Below, piece by piece: positions 1 to 8,902 of a stretch of DNA of 64,000 bases; the first letter of the stretch is position 1, and the number at the start of each line of letters is the position of its first letter. Origin of the DNA: Streptomyces sp. TP-A0874 (GTDB lineage: Bacteria; Actinomycetota; Actinomycetes; Streptomycetales; Streptomycetaceae); contig NZ_BBZK01000004.1 of NCBI RefSeq assembly GCF_001748085.1, positions 496,001 to 560,000 on the forward strand. The letters are read 5' to 3'. Both the position numbers and the translations under genes were made by a program. The notes under the pieces are model-generated. The model was given only the letters and a program-made list of their open reading frames with translations, was not told where the DNA came from and searched no databases.

Positions 1-195
1 GGCCGCACCGGCGGTCAGATGGACGGCGGCGGGTTCGGTCTCCCGGCACACCCAGTCGGAGGCGGGGCCCGGAGCCAGCGGTGAGGTGCTGCGGAGCATC
101 AGCGGCCAGCCCGAGCGCAGTTCCACGACGCGCGTACGCGCCCTGCCGTTGCCGGGGGCGGCCTCCGTGGCGAGCCGTGCCGACGCCTTCTGCAC
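1..195 (-). CDS. ureD: Urease accessory protein UreD (UreH), N-terminal 65 residues, cut by window edge
   Basis: Chaperone that binds apo-urease with UreF and UreG to load nickel and CO2 into the active site. Only the N-terminus is visible. A GTG start follows GGAGG four bases upstream, immediately after the ureG stop (10-bp gap). The visible residues (LATEA, RTRVVELRSGWPL, PAAVHLTAGAA) match the usual UreD N-terminal beta-strand pattern. UreD as the last gene after ureG is the normal actinobacterial order. The frame is open to the window edge. The identification rests on a short stretch plus position, so it is good but not certain. Confidence 0.8.
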   Translation of the reverse strand, partial: MQKASARLATEAAPGNGRARTRVVELRSGWPLMLRSTSPLAPGPASDWVCRETEPAAVHLTAGAA

Positions 196-204
196 CCCGC
201 CTCC

Positions 205-903
205 TCAGCCGCCGACCGCGGCCAGCCGGTCGCGCACCCATGCCGTGACCGGAGCGGCCTGTGGGTCCTCGACGAGGGAGAGGAAGCACACCGGGGCGTC
301 GCCGCGCTGCGCCTCGGCGTCGCGGGCCATCACCGACAGGTCGGCTCCGACCTGCTCGGCCAGGTCCGTCTTGTTGATGACGAGCAGGTCCGAGGTGATG
401 ACTCCCGGACCACCCTTCCGCGGGACCTTGTCCCCGCCGGCGACGTCGACGACGAAGATCTGGTGGTGGACCAGGCCGTGGCTGAAGGTCGCGGTGAGGT
501 TGTCCCCGCCGCTCTCGATGAGCATCAGGTCGAGCGGCGGAAGGCTCTCTTCGAGGTCCTCGACGGCTTCGAGGTTGGCCGAGATGTCGTCGCGGATGGC
601 GGTGTGCGGACAGCAGCCGGTCTCGACGGCCCGTACGCGTTCGGTGGGCAGGACGCCGTTGCGCAGCAGGAAGTCGGCGTCCTCGGTGGTGTAGATGTCG
701 TTGGTGACGACGGCGAGCCGGGCTTCGCCGGCGAGCGCGCGGCACAGCGCGGCGACGAGAGCGGTCTTGCCGGAACCGACCGGGCCGCCCAGCCCGATGC
801 GCAGCGGCCGTCCGGGGGTGTGCGGGAGCCGACCCGGCGCATGGTCCGGATCGGGGTGGGCGTGTGTGTGCTGTTCGACTTCTTCGGTGGTTTCAGGACG
901 CAA
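205..903 (-). CDS. ureG: Urease accessory GTPase UreG
   Basis: SIMIBI-class GTPase that powers nickel delivery to urease. The P-loop GPVGSGKT, the [12 protein letters not shown] segment, the [12 protein letters not shown] segment (Walker B region) and the guanine-specificity motif NKTD are all present. The metal-binding CPH motif sits in [13 protein letters not shown]. The N-terminus carries a small His-rich stretch ([10 protein letters not shown]), common in actinobacterial UreG and probably nickel-binding. The start is uncertain: there is no good ATG or GTG. The chosen TTG at 903 has GGGAGG nine bases upstream and gives 232 residues, overlapping ureF by 11 bp. An in-frame ATG at 960 would add 19 unlikely residues. 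Confidence 0.95.
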   Translation of the reverse strand: MRPETTEEVEQHTHAHPDPDHAPGRLPHTPGRPLRIGLGGPVGSGKTALVAALCRALAGEARLAVVTNDIYTTEDADFLLRNGVLPTERVRAVETGCCPHTAIRDDISANLEAVEDLEESLPPLDLMLIESGGDNLTATFSHGLVHHQIFVVDVAGGDKVPRKGGPGVITSDLLVINKTDLAEQVGADLSVMARDAEAQRGDAPVCFLSLVEDPQAAPVTAWVRDRLAAVGG

Positions 904-1600
904 AGAGACGCACCTCCCAGGCGGCGTGTACTTCGGCGGAGACGTCGAGCAGCGGAGCACCGTAGGCGGGCAGTTCCGCCGGCGGGGCGTCGGCGAGTGC
1001 GGTGGCCGCCACGGCGAGGTCGTCCAGCGCCGGGGCGAGTCGGGCGAGTACGGAGTGCACGGCGTACGGGTCCAGCCCCAGCAGCCGCACGGCCGCCGTG
1101 GCCGGCCCGGCGGCGGCCTCGTGCAGTGCGGCGGCCGCGGCCGCGCCGGGGGTGAGGCCGAGGACGGCGGCAGTCACCCCCAGGACGACCGGCTGGTGCG
1201 GTCCCTCGGGCAGGGCTCCGGCCAGCGCGTCGAGGCGCGGATCGGGCCGTACCGCGCGGGAGGCCCGCAGGAGTTGGCGCCCGAGTCTCCGGGAGGTGTC
1301 CCGGAGTGCGGGAGCCGGGGTGCGCGCGCCGAACTCGGCGTCCAGTTCGATGATCCGCGCCGGGAGGCCGGGGCCGCGGCCGGCCCCCGCGCACGCGGCG
1401 GCGGTGAAGGCGGCGGTGGTCGCGCCGCTCGTGGCGACGCGACCGCGGAGGAACCCCTCAAGGCTGCGTGTGTCCCACACCTGCTTGGCGGAGACCGCCG
1501 CCTCCAGGCCGCCGGAGTGGGCGTGGCTGCCGGCGGGGAAGCGCCCGTCCGCGACGAGCAGCAGGGCCGCCAGCCCCGGCGCGCCGGCCTCGTCCGCCAT
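893..1600 (-). CDS. ureF: Urease accessory protein UreF
   Basis: All-helical chaperone that forms the UreD-UreF-UreG complex on apo-urease and gates GTPase-coupled nickel insertion. It has 235 residues and the usual Ala/Leu-rich composition. Family landmarks are [21 protein letters not shown] near the N-terminus and [15 protein letters not shown] near the C-terminus. ATG at 1600 lies one base after the ureC stop (TGAcATG), which indicates translational coupling. The gene is poorly conserved in all bacteria, so its position between ureC and ureG is important support. Confidence 0.93.
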   Translation of the reverse strand: MADEAGAPGLAALLLVADGRFPAGSHAHSGGLEAAVSAKQVWDTRSLEGFLRGRVATSGATTAAFTAAACAGAGRGPGLPARIIELDAEFGARTPAPALRDTSRRLGRQLLRASRAVRPDPRLDALAGALPEGPHQPVVLGVTAAVLGLTPGAAAAAALHEAAAGPATAAVRLLGLDPYAVHSVLARLAPALDDLAVAATALADAPPAELPAYGAPLLDVSAEVHAAWEVRLFAS

Positions 1601-1601
1601 G

Positions 1602-3311
1602 TCAGTAGAGGAAGTAGCGGTGCGTCATGGGCAGTTCGGTGGCCGGCTCGTGGTCGACGACCTGTCCGTCGATGCGGACGGTGAAGGTGTCCGGGTCGAC
1701 CTCGATGGAGGGCAGGGCGTCGTTCTCCGGGAGGTCGGCCTTCGTACGCCCGCGCATGTTCTCCACCGGGACCAGTTTCCGGTCGACCGCCAGCCGGTCG
1801 GCGATCCCGTCCTCGATCGCCGCCGGTGCGACGAACGCCACGCTGGTGGCCGCGGCGGCCCGGGTCTGGACGTTGTAGCCCATCCTGGGCAGCACCGGCT
1901 GCGGGGTCGGAACGGCACCGTTCGGGTCGCCGAGGAGCGCCATCGCCGGCATGCCGGACTTGTAGACGGCCGTCGGCCTCACGCCGAAGAGCGAGGGCTC
2001 CCACAGGACCAGGTCGGCGAGCTTGCCCGGTTCGACCGATCCGACCTCGCGCTCCAGCCCGTGGATGATCGACGGGACGATGGTGTACTTCGCGACGTAG
2101 CGGCGGGCGCGGTGGTTGTCCGCGCGGTCGTCGCCGGGGAGCGGTCCGCGCAGCTTCTTCATCAGGTGCGCGGTCTGCCAGGTCCGCCGTACGACCTCAC
2201 CGAGCCGGCCCATGGCCTGGGCGTCGGAGGACATCGCCGAGATGGCGCCGATGTCCTGCAGGATGTCCTCGGCCGCCATGGTGGAGGCCCGAACCCGGCT
2301 TTCGGCGAAGGCGAGCTCGGCCGGGATCTTCGGGTTCAGGTGGTGCGCGATCAGGCAGATGTCGAGCTGTTCGTCGGCGGTGTTGACGGTGAAGGGCCGC
2401 GTCGGCGTCGTCGAGGACGGCAGGACGCAGGACTCACCGGCGATGCGGATGATGTCGGGAGCGTGGCCGCCGCCGGCTCCCTCGGTGTGGAAGGCGTGGA
2501 AGTTGCGGCCGCGGACGGTCCGCATCAGGTCCTCGACGAATCCGGCCTCGTTGAGGGTGTCGCTGTGGATCGCCACCTGCACGCCCGCGGCCTCCGCCAC
2601 CCGTAGCGCCGTGTCGATCACGGTGGGGGTGGCACCCCAGTCCTCGTGGCACTTGAAGCCGCCCACTCCGGAGCGCAGCTGCTCCCAGAGTGCCTCCTCG
2701 GAGACGGTCGTGCCGCGGCCGAGGAAGAGGACGTTGACGGGCCAGGGGTCGAACCCCTCCAGCATCCGCTCCATCCACCAGCCGGCCGGGGTCGCCAGCG
2801 CGGCCTTCGAGCCGTCGGTCGCTCCGGTGCCGCCGCCGACGAGTGTGGTGCTGCCGACCTCCAGGGCCAGCAGCGACATGTCGGGGCCGACGAAGTGCAC
2901 GTGGGTGTCGACGGTCCCGGCGGTCATGATCAGGCCGCTGCCGTTCACCATCTCGGTGGACGGCCCGACGACGAGATCCGGGTGCACGCCGTCCATGACG
3001 TCCGGGTTGCCGCACTTGCCGAGGGCGACGATCCGGCCGTCCCGGATCCCCACGTCGGTCTTGACGACGCCCCAGTGGTCCAGCACCACCACACCGCTGA
3101 TCACCAGGTCCGGGGTGCCCTCGGCTCGGGTGGCGTGGGACTGGCCCTGCGACTCACGGCCCGACTTGCCGCCTCCGAAGACGGTTTCGTCGCCGCCGAC
3201 GCAGCGGTCCTCCTCCACCTCGATGAAGAGGTCGGTGTCGGCGAGCCGGATCCGGTCACCCTTGGTGGGACCGAGGGACGCGACGTACTGCTTGCGGTCG
3301 ATCTCAGTCAT
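1602..3311 (-). CDS. ureC: Urease alpha subunit UreC
   Basis: Catalytic subunit of urease (urea to ammonia and carbamate), 569 residues. The nickel ligands and catalytic residues fit Klebsiella numbering at a constant offset of +3: His137 and His139 (DTHVHF), carbamylated Lys220 and His222 (GFKCHEDWG), His249 (AIHSD), His275 (AFHTEG), His323 (flap) and Asp363 (SSDAQ). One departure stands out: the flap cysteine (Klebsiella Cys319) is Ala322 in LIAHHLNP. The sequence belongs to a divergent actinobacterial type rather than the canonical one. The ATG at 3311 overlaps the ureB stop by 8 bp. The product acts in the cytoplasm, consuming urea released by allantoicase and ureidoglycolate breakdown. 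Confidence 0.97.
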   Translation of the reverse strand: MTEIDRKQYVASLGPTKGDRIRLADTDLFIEVEEDRCVGGDETVFGGGKSGRESQGQSHATRAEGTPDLVISGVVVLDHWGVVKTDVGIRDGRIVALGKCGNPDVMDGVHPDLVVGPSTEMVNGSGLIMTAGTVDTHVHFVGPDMSLLALEVGSTTLVGGGTGATDGSKAALATPAGWWMERMLEGFDPWPVNVLFLGRGTTVSEEALWEQLRSGVGGFKCHEDWGATPTVIDTALRVAEAAGVQVAIHSDTLNEAGFVEDLMRTVRGRNFHAFHTEGAGGGHAPDIIRIAGESCVLPSSTTPTRPFTVNTADEQLDICLIAHHLNPKIPAELAFAESRVRASTMAAEDILQDIGAISAMSSDAQAMGRLGEVVRRTWQTAHLMKKLRGPLPGDDRADNHRARRYVAKYTIVPSIIHGLEREVGSVEPGKLADLVLWEPSLFGVRPTAVYKSGMPAMALLGDPNGAVPTPQPVLPRMGYNVQTRAAAATSVAFVAPAAIEDGIADRLAVDRKLVPVENMRGRTKADLPENDALPSIEVDPDTFTVRIDGQVVDHEPATELPMTHRYFLY

Positions 3312-3732
3312 CGAGGGACCCTCCGCAGGCTCCGCGCAGGCCCCGCACGACGCGCCGGCCGGCCAGGGGGACGAGTTCGACGTCCATCCTCGCGCCCGGG
3401 TCGAAACGGAGCATGCCACCAGCGATCATGTTCATCCGGTGGCCCCAGGCGCTCTCCCGGTCGAACTCCAGCGCCGGATTCGTCTCCGCGAAGTGATAGT
3501 GGGAGCCGACGGTGATGGGGCGGTCGGCGGTGTTGACCACCGAGACCGTGATGACGGGCCGTCCCTCGTTGATGACCACCGGGCCCTCGCCGTAGATGAT
3601 CTGACCGGGTGTCCCGAGGTTCTCGCCGGAGTCCGCGCCGGGCTGCACCAGGCCGATCGCCTCACCCTTGCCCGAACCGGGGACGAGGTCGCGGCCGGAG
3701 CCGGGTCGCTGCTGCCGTTCCTGCCCGCTCAC
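3304..3732 (-). CDS. ureB: Urease beta subunit UreB
   Basis: Structural subunit of the urease (UreABC)3 trimer. The conserved core [36 protein letters not shown] and [21 protein letters not shown] is clear. The predicted protein has 142 residues with about 40 Gly/Gln/Arg-rich residues before the core, whereas typical UreB is about 100-105 residues. The GTG start at 3732 overlaps the ureA stop (GTGA), and no better internal start is obvious. The extension could be real in this urease type, or translation may begin internally. Confidence 0.95.
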   Translation of the reverse strand: MSGQERQQRPGSGRDLVPGSGKGEAIGLVQPGADSGENLGTPGQIIYGEGPVVINEGRPVITVSVVNTADRPITVGSHYHFAETNPALEFDRESAWGHRMNMIAGGMLRFDPGARMDVELVPLAGRRVVRGLRGACGGSLDD

Positions 3733-4031
3733 TGGATCGGCCCCTGTACCGCGACCAGCTTCGTGCCGTCCGGGAACGTCGCCTCGACCTGCACCTGGCC
3801 CAGCATCTCCGGCACACCGTCCAGTACGTCCTCCCGGCTGAGCAGACCGCGCCCGGCCTCCTGGAGTTCGGCCTTGGTGCGCCCGTCCCGGGCGCCTTCC
3901 AGCAAGTAGGAGGAGATGAACGCGGTGGCCTCCGGGAGGTTCAGCTTCAGGCCGCGCTCCTTGCGCTCCTGGGCGAGCTTGGCCGCCGTGTAGATCATCA
4001 GCCGCTCGCGCTCCTGCAGGCTGAGGAGCAT
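3729..4031 (-). CDS. ureA: Urease gamma subunit UreA
   Basis: Small structural subunit of urease, 100 residues, the normal length. It starts [20 protein letters not shown] and contains [21 protein letters not shown] and [21 protein letters not shown], both diagnostic. The ATG at 4031 has GGGAGG six bases upstream. It is the first gene of the ureABCFGD operon; the upstream 60 bases contain the AT-richer stretch around 4090-4115 where a promoter would lie, but no convincing -35/-10 pair was assigned. Confidence 0.97.
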   Translation of the reverse strand: MLLSLQERERLMIYTAAKLAQERKERGLKLNLPEATAFISSYLLEGARDGRTKAELQEAGRGLLSREDVLDGVPEMLGQVQVEATFPDGTKLVAVQGPIQ

Positions 4032-4250
4032 CGTGACCTCCCGTTCCCTTCGCTTGGCGGCAGGGGCTTCGCCCGCGACCGCACTGGCCGATACCGACAT
4101 AACATCCCATATCGGTCTCGCCTGGCGTGGGCGGCGCGGCGGGAACACACAGATGAGCAATCTCAGGGGCGCGTCGCGACCGCGGCACGGGAGCGGCTCG
4201 GCCGCCGCGACCGCCGGGAGGCGCACCGCTCACCGTCCGGAAACGCCGAC

Positions 4251-4287
4251 GCGGCGGCCGCCTGGGTGGGGAAGCGGCGGCCGCCGC
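4251..4287 (-). terminator. GC-rich hairpin after the RNase gene
   Basis: A perfect 12-bp inverted repeat (4251-4262 with 4276-4287, 13-base loop) lies 39-75 bases past the stop of the RNase gene. No U-tract follows, which is common for streptomycete terminators. The remaining bases between here and ureA show no other gene. Confidence 0.6.
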
Positions 4288-4325
4288 GAGTGTGGGGGGT
4301 GGCGCTCAGGGGTGTCGGCAGTCGG

Positions 4326-4754
4326 TCAGCAGCTGTGGTTGACGAGGTCGAAGGAGGCGTAGTGGTCGGAGGTGTAGTAGTCCTCCTGGCTCTTCTGGCC
4401 GGTGACGATGCGTCGGGCTCCGCGGTCGCTCGAACCCGGCGTCTCCACCGTGTACTCGTGGTAGTAGCCGTTGCTCTGCGAGGGGAGGATGCCCTCGCGG
4501 TTCTGGAAGACCGTGCCGTCCTGCGGGTACGGGAACGGCCCGCCCTTCGCGATCAGGTCGAGGGTGTCGTGAGCCTGGACGGGCAGCGATGAGTAACAGA
4601 TGTTGCCGACGGCGGTCGGTGTGAGCACCGAGGCCGAGTGGGCCACGGGAGCCGGAGCCGCGACCGCCCCGGCCACCGCCGGGCCGCCGAAGATGAGGGC
4701 CGATGCCAGGGCGCCCAGGGCGCCGATCCTGGTGATCCGTGGGGGGATTCGCAT
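4326..4754 (-). CDS. Secreted guanyl-specific ribonuclease (RNase Sa / T1-N1 family)
   Basis: Extracellular RNase that cuts single-stranded RNA after guanosine. It has 142 residues: a twin-basic signal peptide (MRIPPRITRI, hydrophobic core, AVAAPAPVAHSA), then a mature domain closely resembling Streptomyces RNase Sa. Using RNase Sa numbering with a constant +46 offset, the catalytic residues are all kept: Glu54=Glu100 (YYHEYTV), Arg65=Arg111, Arg69=Arg115, His85=His131 (SDHYA). The disulfide pair is Cys53 and the C-terminal Cys142. No cytoplasmic inhibitor (barstar-like) gene is adjacent. A single-gene unit with a hairpin downstream. Confidence 0.95.
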   Translation of the reverse strand: MRIPPRITRIGALGALASALIFGGPAVAGAVAAPAPVAHSASVLTPTAVGNICYSSLPVQAHDTLDLIAKGGPFPYPQDGTVFQNREGILPSQSNGYYHEYTVETPGSSDRGARRIVTGQKSQEDYYTSDHYASFDLVNHSC

Positions 4755-4994
4755 GGCCTTAGCATGACGCGCGTAGACCAGTCGCTGTCAATGCCGTGGC
4801 GCGGAAGTTCCCCCAGCATTCACAGGATGCCCACACGGCCTGCCCGCGGCCCGAGGGCACCGCTTCCGGCCCCGGGGAGCTGACAGCCCCTCAGGGCCTT
4901 CCGGTCCCAAGGTCGTTGTGCGGGCCACGGCCGGCCATCGCGCACCGTCAGGTGTCGGAGAGCCCTGGTGGCGGAATGACCGGCCTTTCGCCCG

Positions 4995-5654
4995 TCACCC
5001 GCCGGCCTGCGCGCCGAGGATGCCCCGGTCGTAGGCGACGGCCACCGCCGCCGCGCGGTCGCTGACGCCCAGCTTCGCGTAGATATGCGTGAGGTGGGTC
5101 TTCACGGTGGCCTCACTGATGAACAGCACACGGGCGGTCTCCCGGTTGGAGGCGCCCTTGGCGACCAGGGCCAGCACCTCCCGTTCGCGGCCGGAGAGCT
5201 GTCCGGCGCCGTCCGCTCCGGCCGGGGCCCGGACCGCGGAGAGCAGCCGGGAGGCGACCGCCGGGGCGAGCACCGTACGCCCCTCGGCCGCGGCCCGCAC
5301 CGCCGTGAACAACTCCTCCCGCGGGGCGTCCTTGAGCAGGTAGCCCGTCGCGCCGGCCTCGATGGCCGGCAGCGTGTCGGTGTCGGTGTCGTAGGTGGTG
5401 AGCACCAGCACCCTGCCGCGGGCGCCCGCGCGGGTGAGTGCGGCGATGGCGTCGACCCCGCCGCCACCGGGCATCCGCAGGTCCATCAGGATCACGTCCG
5501 GGTCGAGGCGTGTCGCCAGTTCGACCCCTTGGACGCCGTTGTCCGCTTCGCCGAGCACGGTGAACCCGGCGGCCGACTCGAACATGCCGCGCAGGCCGTC
5601 CCGTACGACCGGATGGTCGTCGACGATGAGCAGGGTGATCGGTTCATCGGTCAT
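4995..5654 (-). CDS. NarL/LuxR-family response regulator
   Basis: DNA-binding response regulator of 219 residues. The receiver domain starts [16 protein letters not shown] and carries the phospho-acceptor Asp in [11 protein letters not shown] and the conserved Lys in [10 protein letters not shown]. The C-terminal LuxR HTH is [20 protein letters not shown] with the recognition region [17 protein letters not shown]. Its ATG overlaps the end of the upstream histidine kinase by 11 bp, so the two are translated together. It probably controls the adjacent ABC exporter, which is transcribed in the same direction. Confidence 0.93.
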   Translation of the reverse strand: MTDEPITLLIVDDHPVVRDGLRGMFESAAGFTVLGEADNGVQGVELATRLDPDVILMDLRMPGGGGVDAIAALTRAGARGRVLVLTTYDTDTDTLPAIEAGATGYLLKDAPREELFTAVRAAAEGRTVLAPAVASRLLSAVRAPAGADGAGQLSGREREVLALVAKGASNRETARVLFISEATVKTHLTHIYAKLGVSDRAAAVAVAYDRGILGAQAGG

Positions 5655-6945
5655 GACGGGGCAACGGTACGCGAGCCGAGACGGCGGTGCCGTGGCCCGG
5701 TTCCGACTCGACGCTGAGGCTGCCCGCGACGCGTTCGGCTCGGGCGCGCATGCCGGCCAGCCCGAAGCCACCGGGGCCGGATCGGAACAGCGGCGCTCGC
5801 GGGTCGAAGCCGCGGCCGTCGTCGCGTACGTCGAGGGTGATCTCCCCGTCCATGTAGGAGAGGGTGACGCCGACCCGGGCCGCGCGGGCGTGCCGGGCCA
5901 CGTTGGAGAGCGTCTCCTGGACGATCCTCAGCACGGTGGCCGCGACCTCGTCAGGCAGTTGCTGCGCGGTGCCGGTGACGGTGAACTCGCCGCGGACGCC
6001 CTCGCGTTCGGACCAGGTGCGGACGGTCTTCCGCAACGCCTGCGGCAGCCCGTCGTGTTCGAGCGCCGCCGGGGAGAGGTTCCGCACGGACCGGCGGGCC
6101 TCGCCGAGGCTCTGCCGGGCCAGCTTGGCGGCCCGATCCAGGTGTGGGCGGGCGGTGCCCGCGCCGGTGCTGGCCGCCTCGGCCTGGAGTTGGGCGATGA
6201 TGCCGATCAGCCCCTGTGCGAGGGTGTCGTGGATCTCGGCGGCCAGCCGTCTCCGCTCGTCAGCCACCCCGGCTTCCCGGGCCTGGACGACCAGTTGGGC
6301 GTGGAGCGCGGCGTTCTCGTCGAGGGCCTGCTGGAGGCGGGCGTTGGTGCGCTCCAACTCGGTGATGGTCGCCAGGTGCCGGCGGGTCCGCTCGATGTCC
6401 TTGACCTCCAGGTGGGTGAAGATGACGACCATCGAGATGTTGACGGCGAGCAGAGCGCCGAAGACCACCCAGCCCACCCGTCCCTGCGGCGGCAGTCCGC
6501 CCGACTGGGAGCCCGCCATGGTGACGGCGGTCGCCAGCAGACCGGCGTTCGCCCACCGGCCCGGCAGCATCTTCGCGGCGGTGAAGTAGCCGATGATCGC
6601 GTAGAGCGCGTAGAACGGGTTCAGCCAGGTCAGCACCGCGGCGACGGCCCACCGCAGGCCGTAGTGCAGGGAGCTCGCGGCGGTCGGCCCGCGCGATACG
6701 TGCCCGTTCCGCCACCACCAGAGATGGAGCAGGACCGCCACCCCCGTCAGGGGGATGACGGCCACCCGCTCGGCGGGGCTCATGGCGAACAGGTCGACGG
6801 TGGCGAAGGTGACTACCGAGGAGACGGCGAGGAGGAGAAGGGGCCCCCACGAGTGGAACAGATTCCCCCGCTGCTCGACCGCGTCACCCCTCTCACCCCG
6901 CGCCGCTGCGGTGGAGGTCACCGGGGACTCCGCTTCAGCCGCCAT
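5644..6945 (-). CDS. Membrane sensor histidine kinase (HisKA_3 type)
   Basis: Partner kinase of the NarL-type regulator. The chosen ATG at 6945 gives 433 residues. About five to six hydrophobic segments fill the first 170 residues, followed by a coiled linker, a HisKA_3 dimerisation motif with the phospho-His in [16 protein letters not shown], and an HATPase domain with N-box [12 protein letters not shown]1 DDGRGFD and G2 [13 protein letters not shown]. The sensor domain is mostly intramembrane with short loops, typical of kinases that respond to membrane stress or antibiotics and sit next to ABC exporters. Confidence 0.93.
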   Translation of the reverse strand: MAAEAESPVTSTAAARGERGDAVEQRGNLFHSWGPLLLLAVSSVVTFATVDLFAMSPAERVAVIPLTGVAVLLHLWWWRNGHVSRGPTAASSLHYGLRWAVAAVLTWLNPFYALYAIIGYFTAAKMLPGRWANAGLLATAVTMAGSQSGGLPPQGRVGWVVFGALLAVNISMVVIFTHLEVKDIERTRRHLATITELERTNARLQQALDENAALHAQLVVQAREAGVADERRRLAAEIHDTLAQGLIGIIAQLQAEAASTGAGTARPHLDRAAKLARQSLGEARRSVRNLSPAALEHDGLPQALRKTVRTWSEREGVRGEFTVTGTAQQLPDEVAATVLRIVQETLSNVARHARAARVGVTLSYMDGEITLDVRDDGRGFDPRAPLFRSGPGGFGLAGMRARAERVAGSLSVESEPGHGTAVSARVPLPRHDR

Positions 6946-6992
6946 GGGCCAAGTCTGCAATACCGCCGTCCTGCCCTGCTCGCAGCCCCGTG

Positions 6993-7829
6993 TCACTCCC
7001 AGCGGAACCAGCGGGCGGCGAGGGCCGACAGGGTAGCGGCCCACAGCGCGAGGACGCCCAGGTGGGTCCAGTCGGGCCAGCCACCGGCGGCGGCCTGCGA
7101 GAGCGCCTGCGAGGCGGCGCCGAAGGGGGTGAGCTCCACCCCCCGGGCCAGGGCGTCGGGCATGGCCTGGACGGGGAGCCAGACGCCCGCGGTGAACATC
7201 GCCGGGAAGAACACCGCGGAGCCGATCCCGTTCGCGATCTTCACGGTGCGCGACAGCGCTGACACCAGGGCTCCCAGCGCGAGAGCCCCGAACACGGTGA
7301 GGGCCAGCGCCAGCAGGTAACCGAGCGGCTGCCGGGGCAGTGTCACGCCGAAGCCGATCCGGCCCACGGCGAGCGAGATCAGCGCGGACAGCAGCGCGGC
7401 CACGCCGTGCAACCCCATCTGGGCGCTCAGCAGGGCGCTCGGGCGGACCGGAGTGGTGGACATCCGGCGCAGGATGCCGCGTTCCCGGTAGCCGGTGATG
7501 ACCGGCGGCATCGCCTGGATCCCCGCCATGATCAGGGCGAGGAGCACGGTGACGGGGACGTACGAGTCGACCAGCCGGATGCCTCCGAGGTCCTCGTTGC
7601 TCTCCCGGAAGTCCGGGATGGAGCCGAGGATCACCAGCAGCAGCGGGGGAAAGGCCATGATCCAGAACAGCCCGGCGGGCTCTCGGCCGAACAGCCTGGC
7701 CTCGGCTTTCAGCATGGCGGGCCAGGCGCGGACGGCTGCCGGTGCGACCGGCGGGTCGACCGCGGGGGCGACTGCTCCGGCACCGTCGCTCGCTTCCGCT
7801 CGGCTGCGGATCCGGGATTCGGCGCTCAT
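6993..7829 (-). CDS. ABC-2 type exporter permease
   Basis: Integral membrane half of a drug or lipid exporter, 278 residues. An N-terminal cytoplasmic stretch precedes about six membrane helices. The signature region [18 protein letters not shown] is characteristic of the ABC-2 family (daunorubicin-resistance DrrB-like). Its ATG overlaps the stop of the ATPase gene (ATGA). The two-component genes downstream lie in the same direction with a 47-base gap, so ATPase-permease-kinase-regulator may be one transcript. The substrate cannot be read from sequence. Confidence 0.93.
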   Translation of the reverse strand: MSAESRIRSRAEASDGAGAVAPAVDPPVAPAAVRAWPAMLKAEARLFGREPAGLFWIMAFPPLLLVILGSIPDFRESNEDLGGIRLVDSYVPVTVLLALIMAGIQAMPPVITGYRERGILRRMSTTPVRPSALLSAQMGLHGVAALLSALISLAVGRIGFGVTLPRQPLGYLLALALTVFGALALGALVSALSRTVKIANGIGSAVFFPAMFTAGVWLPVQAMPDALARGVELTPFGAASQALSQAAAGGWPDWTHLGVLALWAATLSALAARWFRWE

Positions 7830-8740
7830 GCCGAGGCTCCTGTCAGGTCGAGGAACGCGTCGTCCAGCGTGGCGTCGGAGACGCGGAGTTGGTGGGCGGT
7901 GATGTGCCGGCGGGCGAGCAGGGTGATCAGGGCGTTCACGGTCTCGTCGGTGCCCTCCAGGGTGATCCGCCCGCCCTTCCGCGTGACCGACCCCGCGGCG
8001 GGCAGCGCGACCAGTTCCCCTTCGTCGATCGGTTCGGAGGGGGTGAAGGAGATCACCGTCGAGCTGGTGGCGTGGCTTATCAGTCCGGCGGGGGTGTCCA
8101 GCGCGGCGACCCGGCCCTTGTCGAAGACGGCCACCCGGTCGCAGAGCCGCTGTGCCTCCTCCATGAAGTGGGTGACCAGCAGCACGGTGACGCCTCCGGC
8201 CCGCACCTCTTCGATGAGCTGCCAGGTGTCACGGCGGGCACGCGGGTCCAGGCCGGTCGTCAGTTCGTCGAGGACGACGACGCGTGGGTTGCCGATCAGG
8301 GCGAGGGCGATGAAGAGACGCTGTTTCTGGCCGCCGGACAGCTTGGCGAACCGGGTGCCGAGCTTCTCCTCGAGCGACAGCCGCTCGACGAGGGAGCGCC
8401 AGTCGGCCGGCGCGGGATAGAAGGAGGCGTACAGCTCCAGCGCCTCCCGCACGGTGAGCTTCGCCTGGAGTTCGCTCTCCTGGAGTTGGGCTCCGAGGAC
8501 GTGGGTGACGGCCCGGTGGTCCGCCACGGGGTCGAGCCCCAGAACGCGGACGCTGCCCGCGTCGGGCACGCGCAGGCCCTCGACGCATTCGACGGTGGTG
8601 GTCTTCCCGGCGCCGTTGGGGCCGAGGACACCGAAGATCTCTCCTTCCCGGACCGCGAAGGAGACATCGTCGACGACGCGCTTTCCGCCGTAGGCCATGG
8701 CCAGGCCGCGCACTTCGATGACGGGTTTGGTGGTGGGCAT
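7826..8740 (-). CDS. ABC exporter ATP-binding protein (DrrA-like)
   Basis: Nucleotide-binding subunit of the exporter. The ATG at 8740 gives 304 residues. Walker A is GPNGAGKTT, the signature is LSGGQKQR, Walker B is VVVLDELTTGLD and the switch His is in LLVTHFMEEAQ. The Walker B aspartate is followed by Glu, as required. The C-terminal 80 residues form the usual DUF4162-like extension of DrrA-type proteins. A perfect 30-bp palindrome lies 51-80 bases upstream of the start and is the best candidate for its operator. Confidence 0.95.
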   Translation of the reverse strand: MPTTKPVIEVRGLAMAYGGKRVVDDVSFAVREGEIFGVLGPNGAGKTTTVECVEGLRVPDAGSVRVLGLDPVADHRAVTHVLGAQLQESELQAKLTVREALELYASFYPAPADWRSLVERLSLEEKLGTRFAKLSGGQKQRLFIALALIGNPRVVVLDELTTGLDPRARRDTWQLIEEVRAGGVTVLLVTHFMEEAQRLCDRVAVFDKGRVAALDTPAGLISHATSSTVISFTPSEPIDEGELVALPAAGSVTRKGGRITLEGTDETVNALITLLARRHITAHQLRVSDATLDDAFLDLTGASA

Positions 8741-8791
8741 GGTCCCAGCCTGACAGCGGCGCGGAATCGGGACATCGCCCATCACGCTCGA

Positions 8792-8821
8792 CGTCGTATC
8801 AACCGATCGGTTGATACGACG
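8792..8821. promoter_or_regulatory. Perfect 30-bp palindrome, likely operator of the ABC exporter operon
   Basis: The sequence reads CGTCGTATCAACCGA on each strand toward the centre, with no unpaired loop. It lies between the allantoicase terminator and the ABC ATPase start. The lack of a loop and the AT-rich flanks argue for a protein-binding operator (TetR or MarR type) rather than a terminator. No regulator of those families is adjacent. Confidence 0.65.
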
Positions 8822-8845
8822 GTGCGGAGCGGGGCGTTCGGACCT

Positions 8846-8891
8846 CGGAACCGCCGTGGGCGCGGGGCCTGCCCGCGCCCACCGAGTTCCG
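8846..8891 (-). terminator. Hairpin after allantoicase
   Basis: A perfect 11-bp stem (8856-8866 with 8872-8882) has a 5-base loop and is extended by a second arm CGGAAC/GTTCCG (8846-8851 with 8886-8891). It begins 12 bases after the allantoicase stop. Confidence 0.7.
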
Positions 8892-8902
8892 CGGGACGGC
8901 GC

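Noticed and set aside
463..2606. Long plus-strand open frames across the urease genes
   Set aside because: They are antisense shadows of high-GC coding sequence: low-complexity Arg/Gly/Ala protein without recognisable domains, fully overlapped by clear ure genes.
8792..8821. Palindrome as a transcription terminator of allantoicase
   Set aside because: It has no loop, is AT-rich at the flanks, and a better GC hairpin (8846-8891) lies between it and the allantoicase stop.
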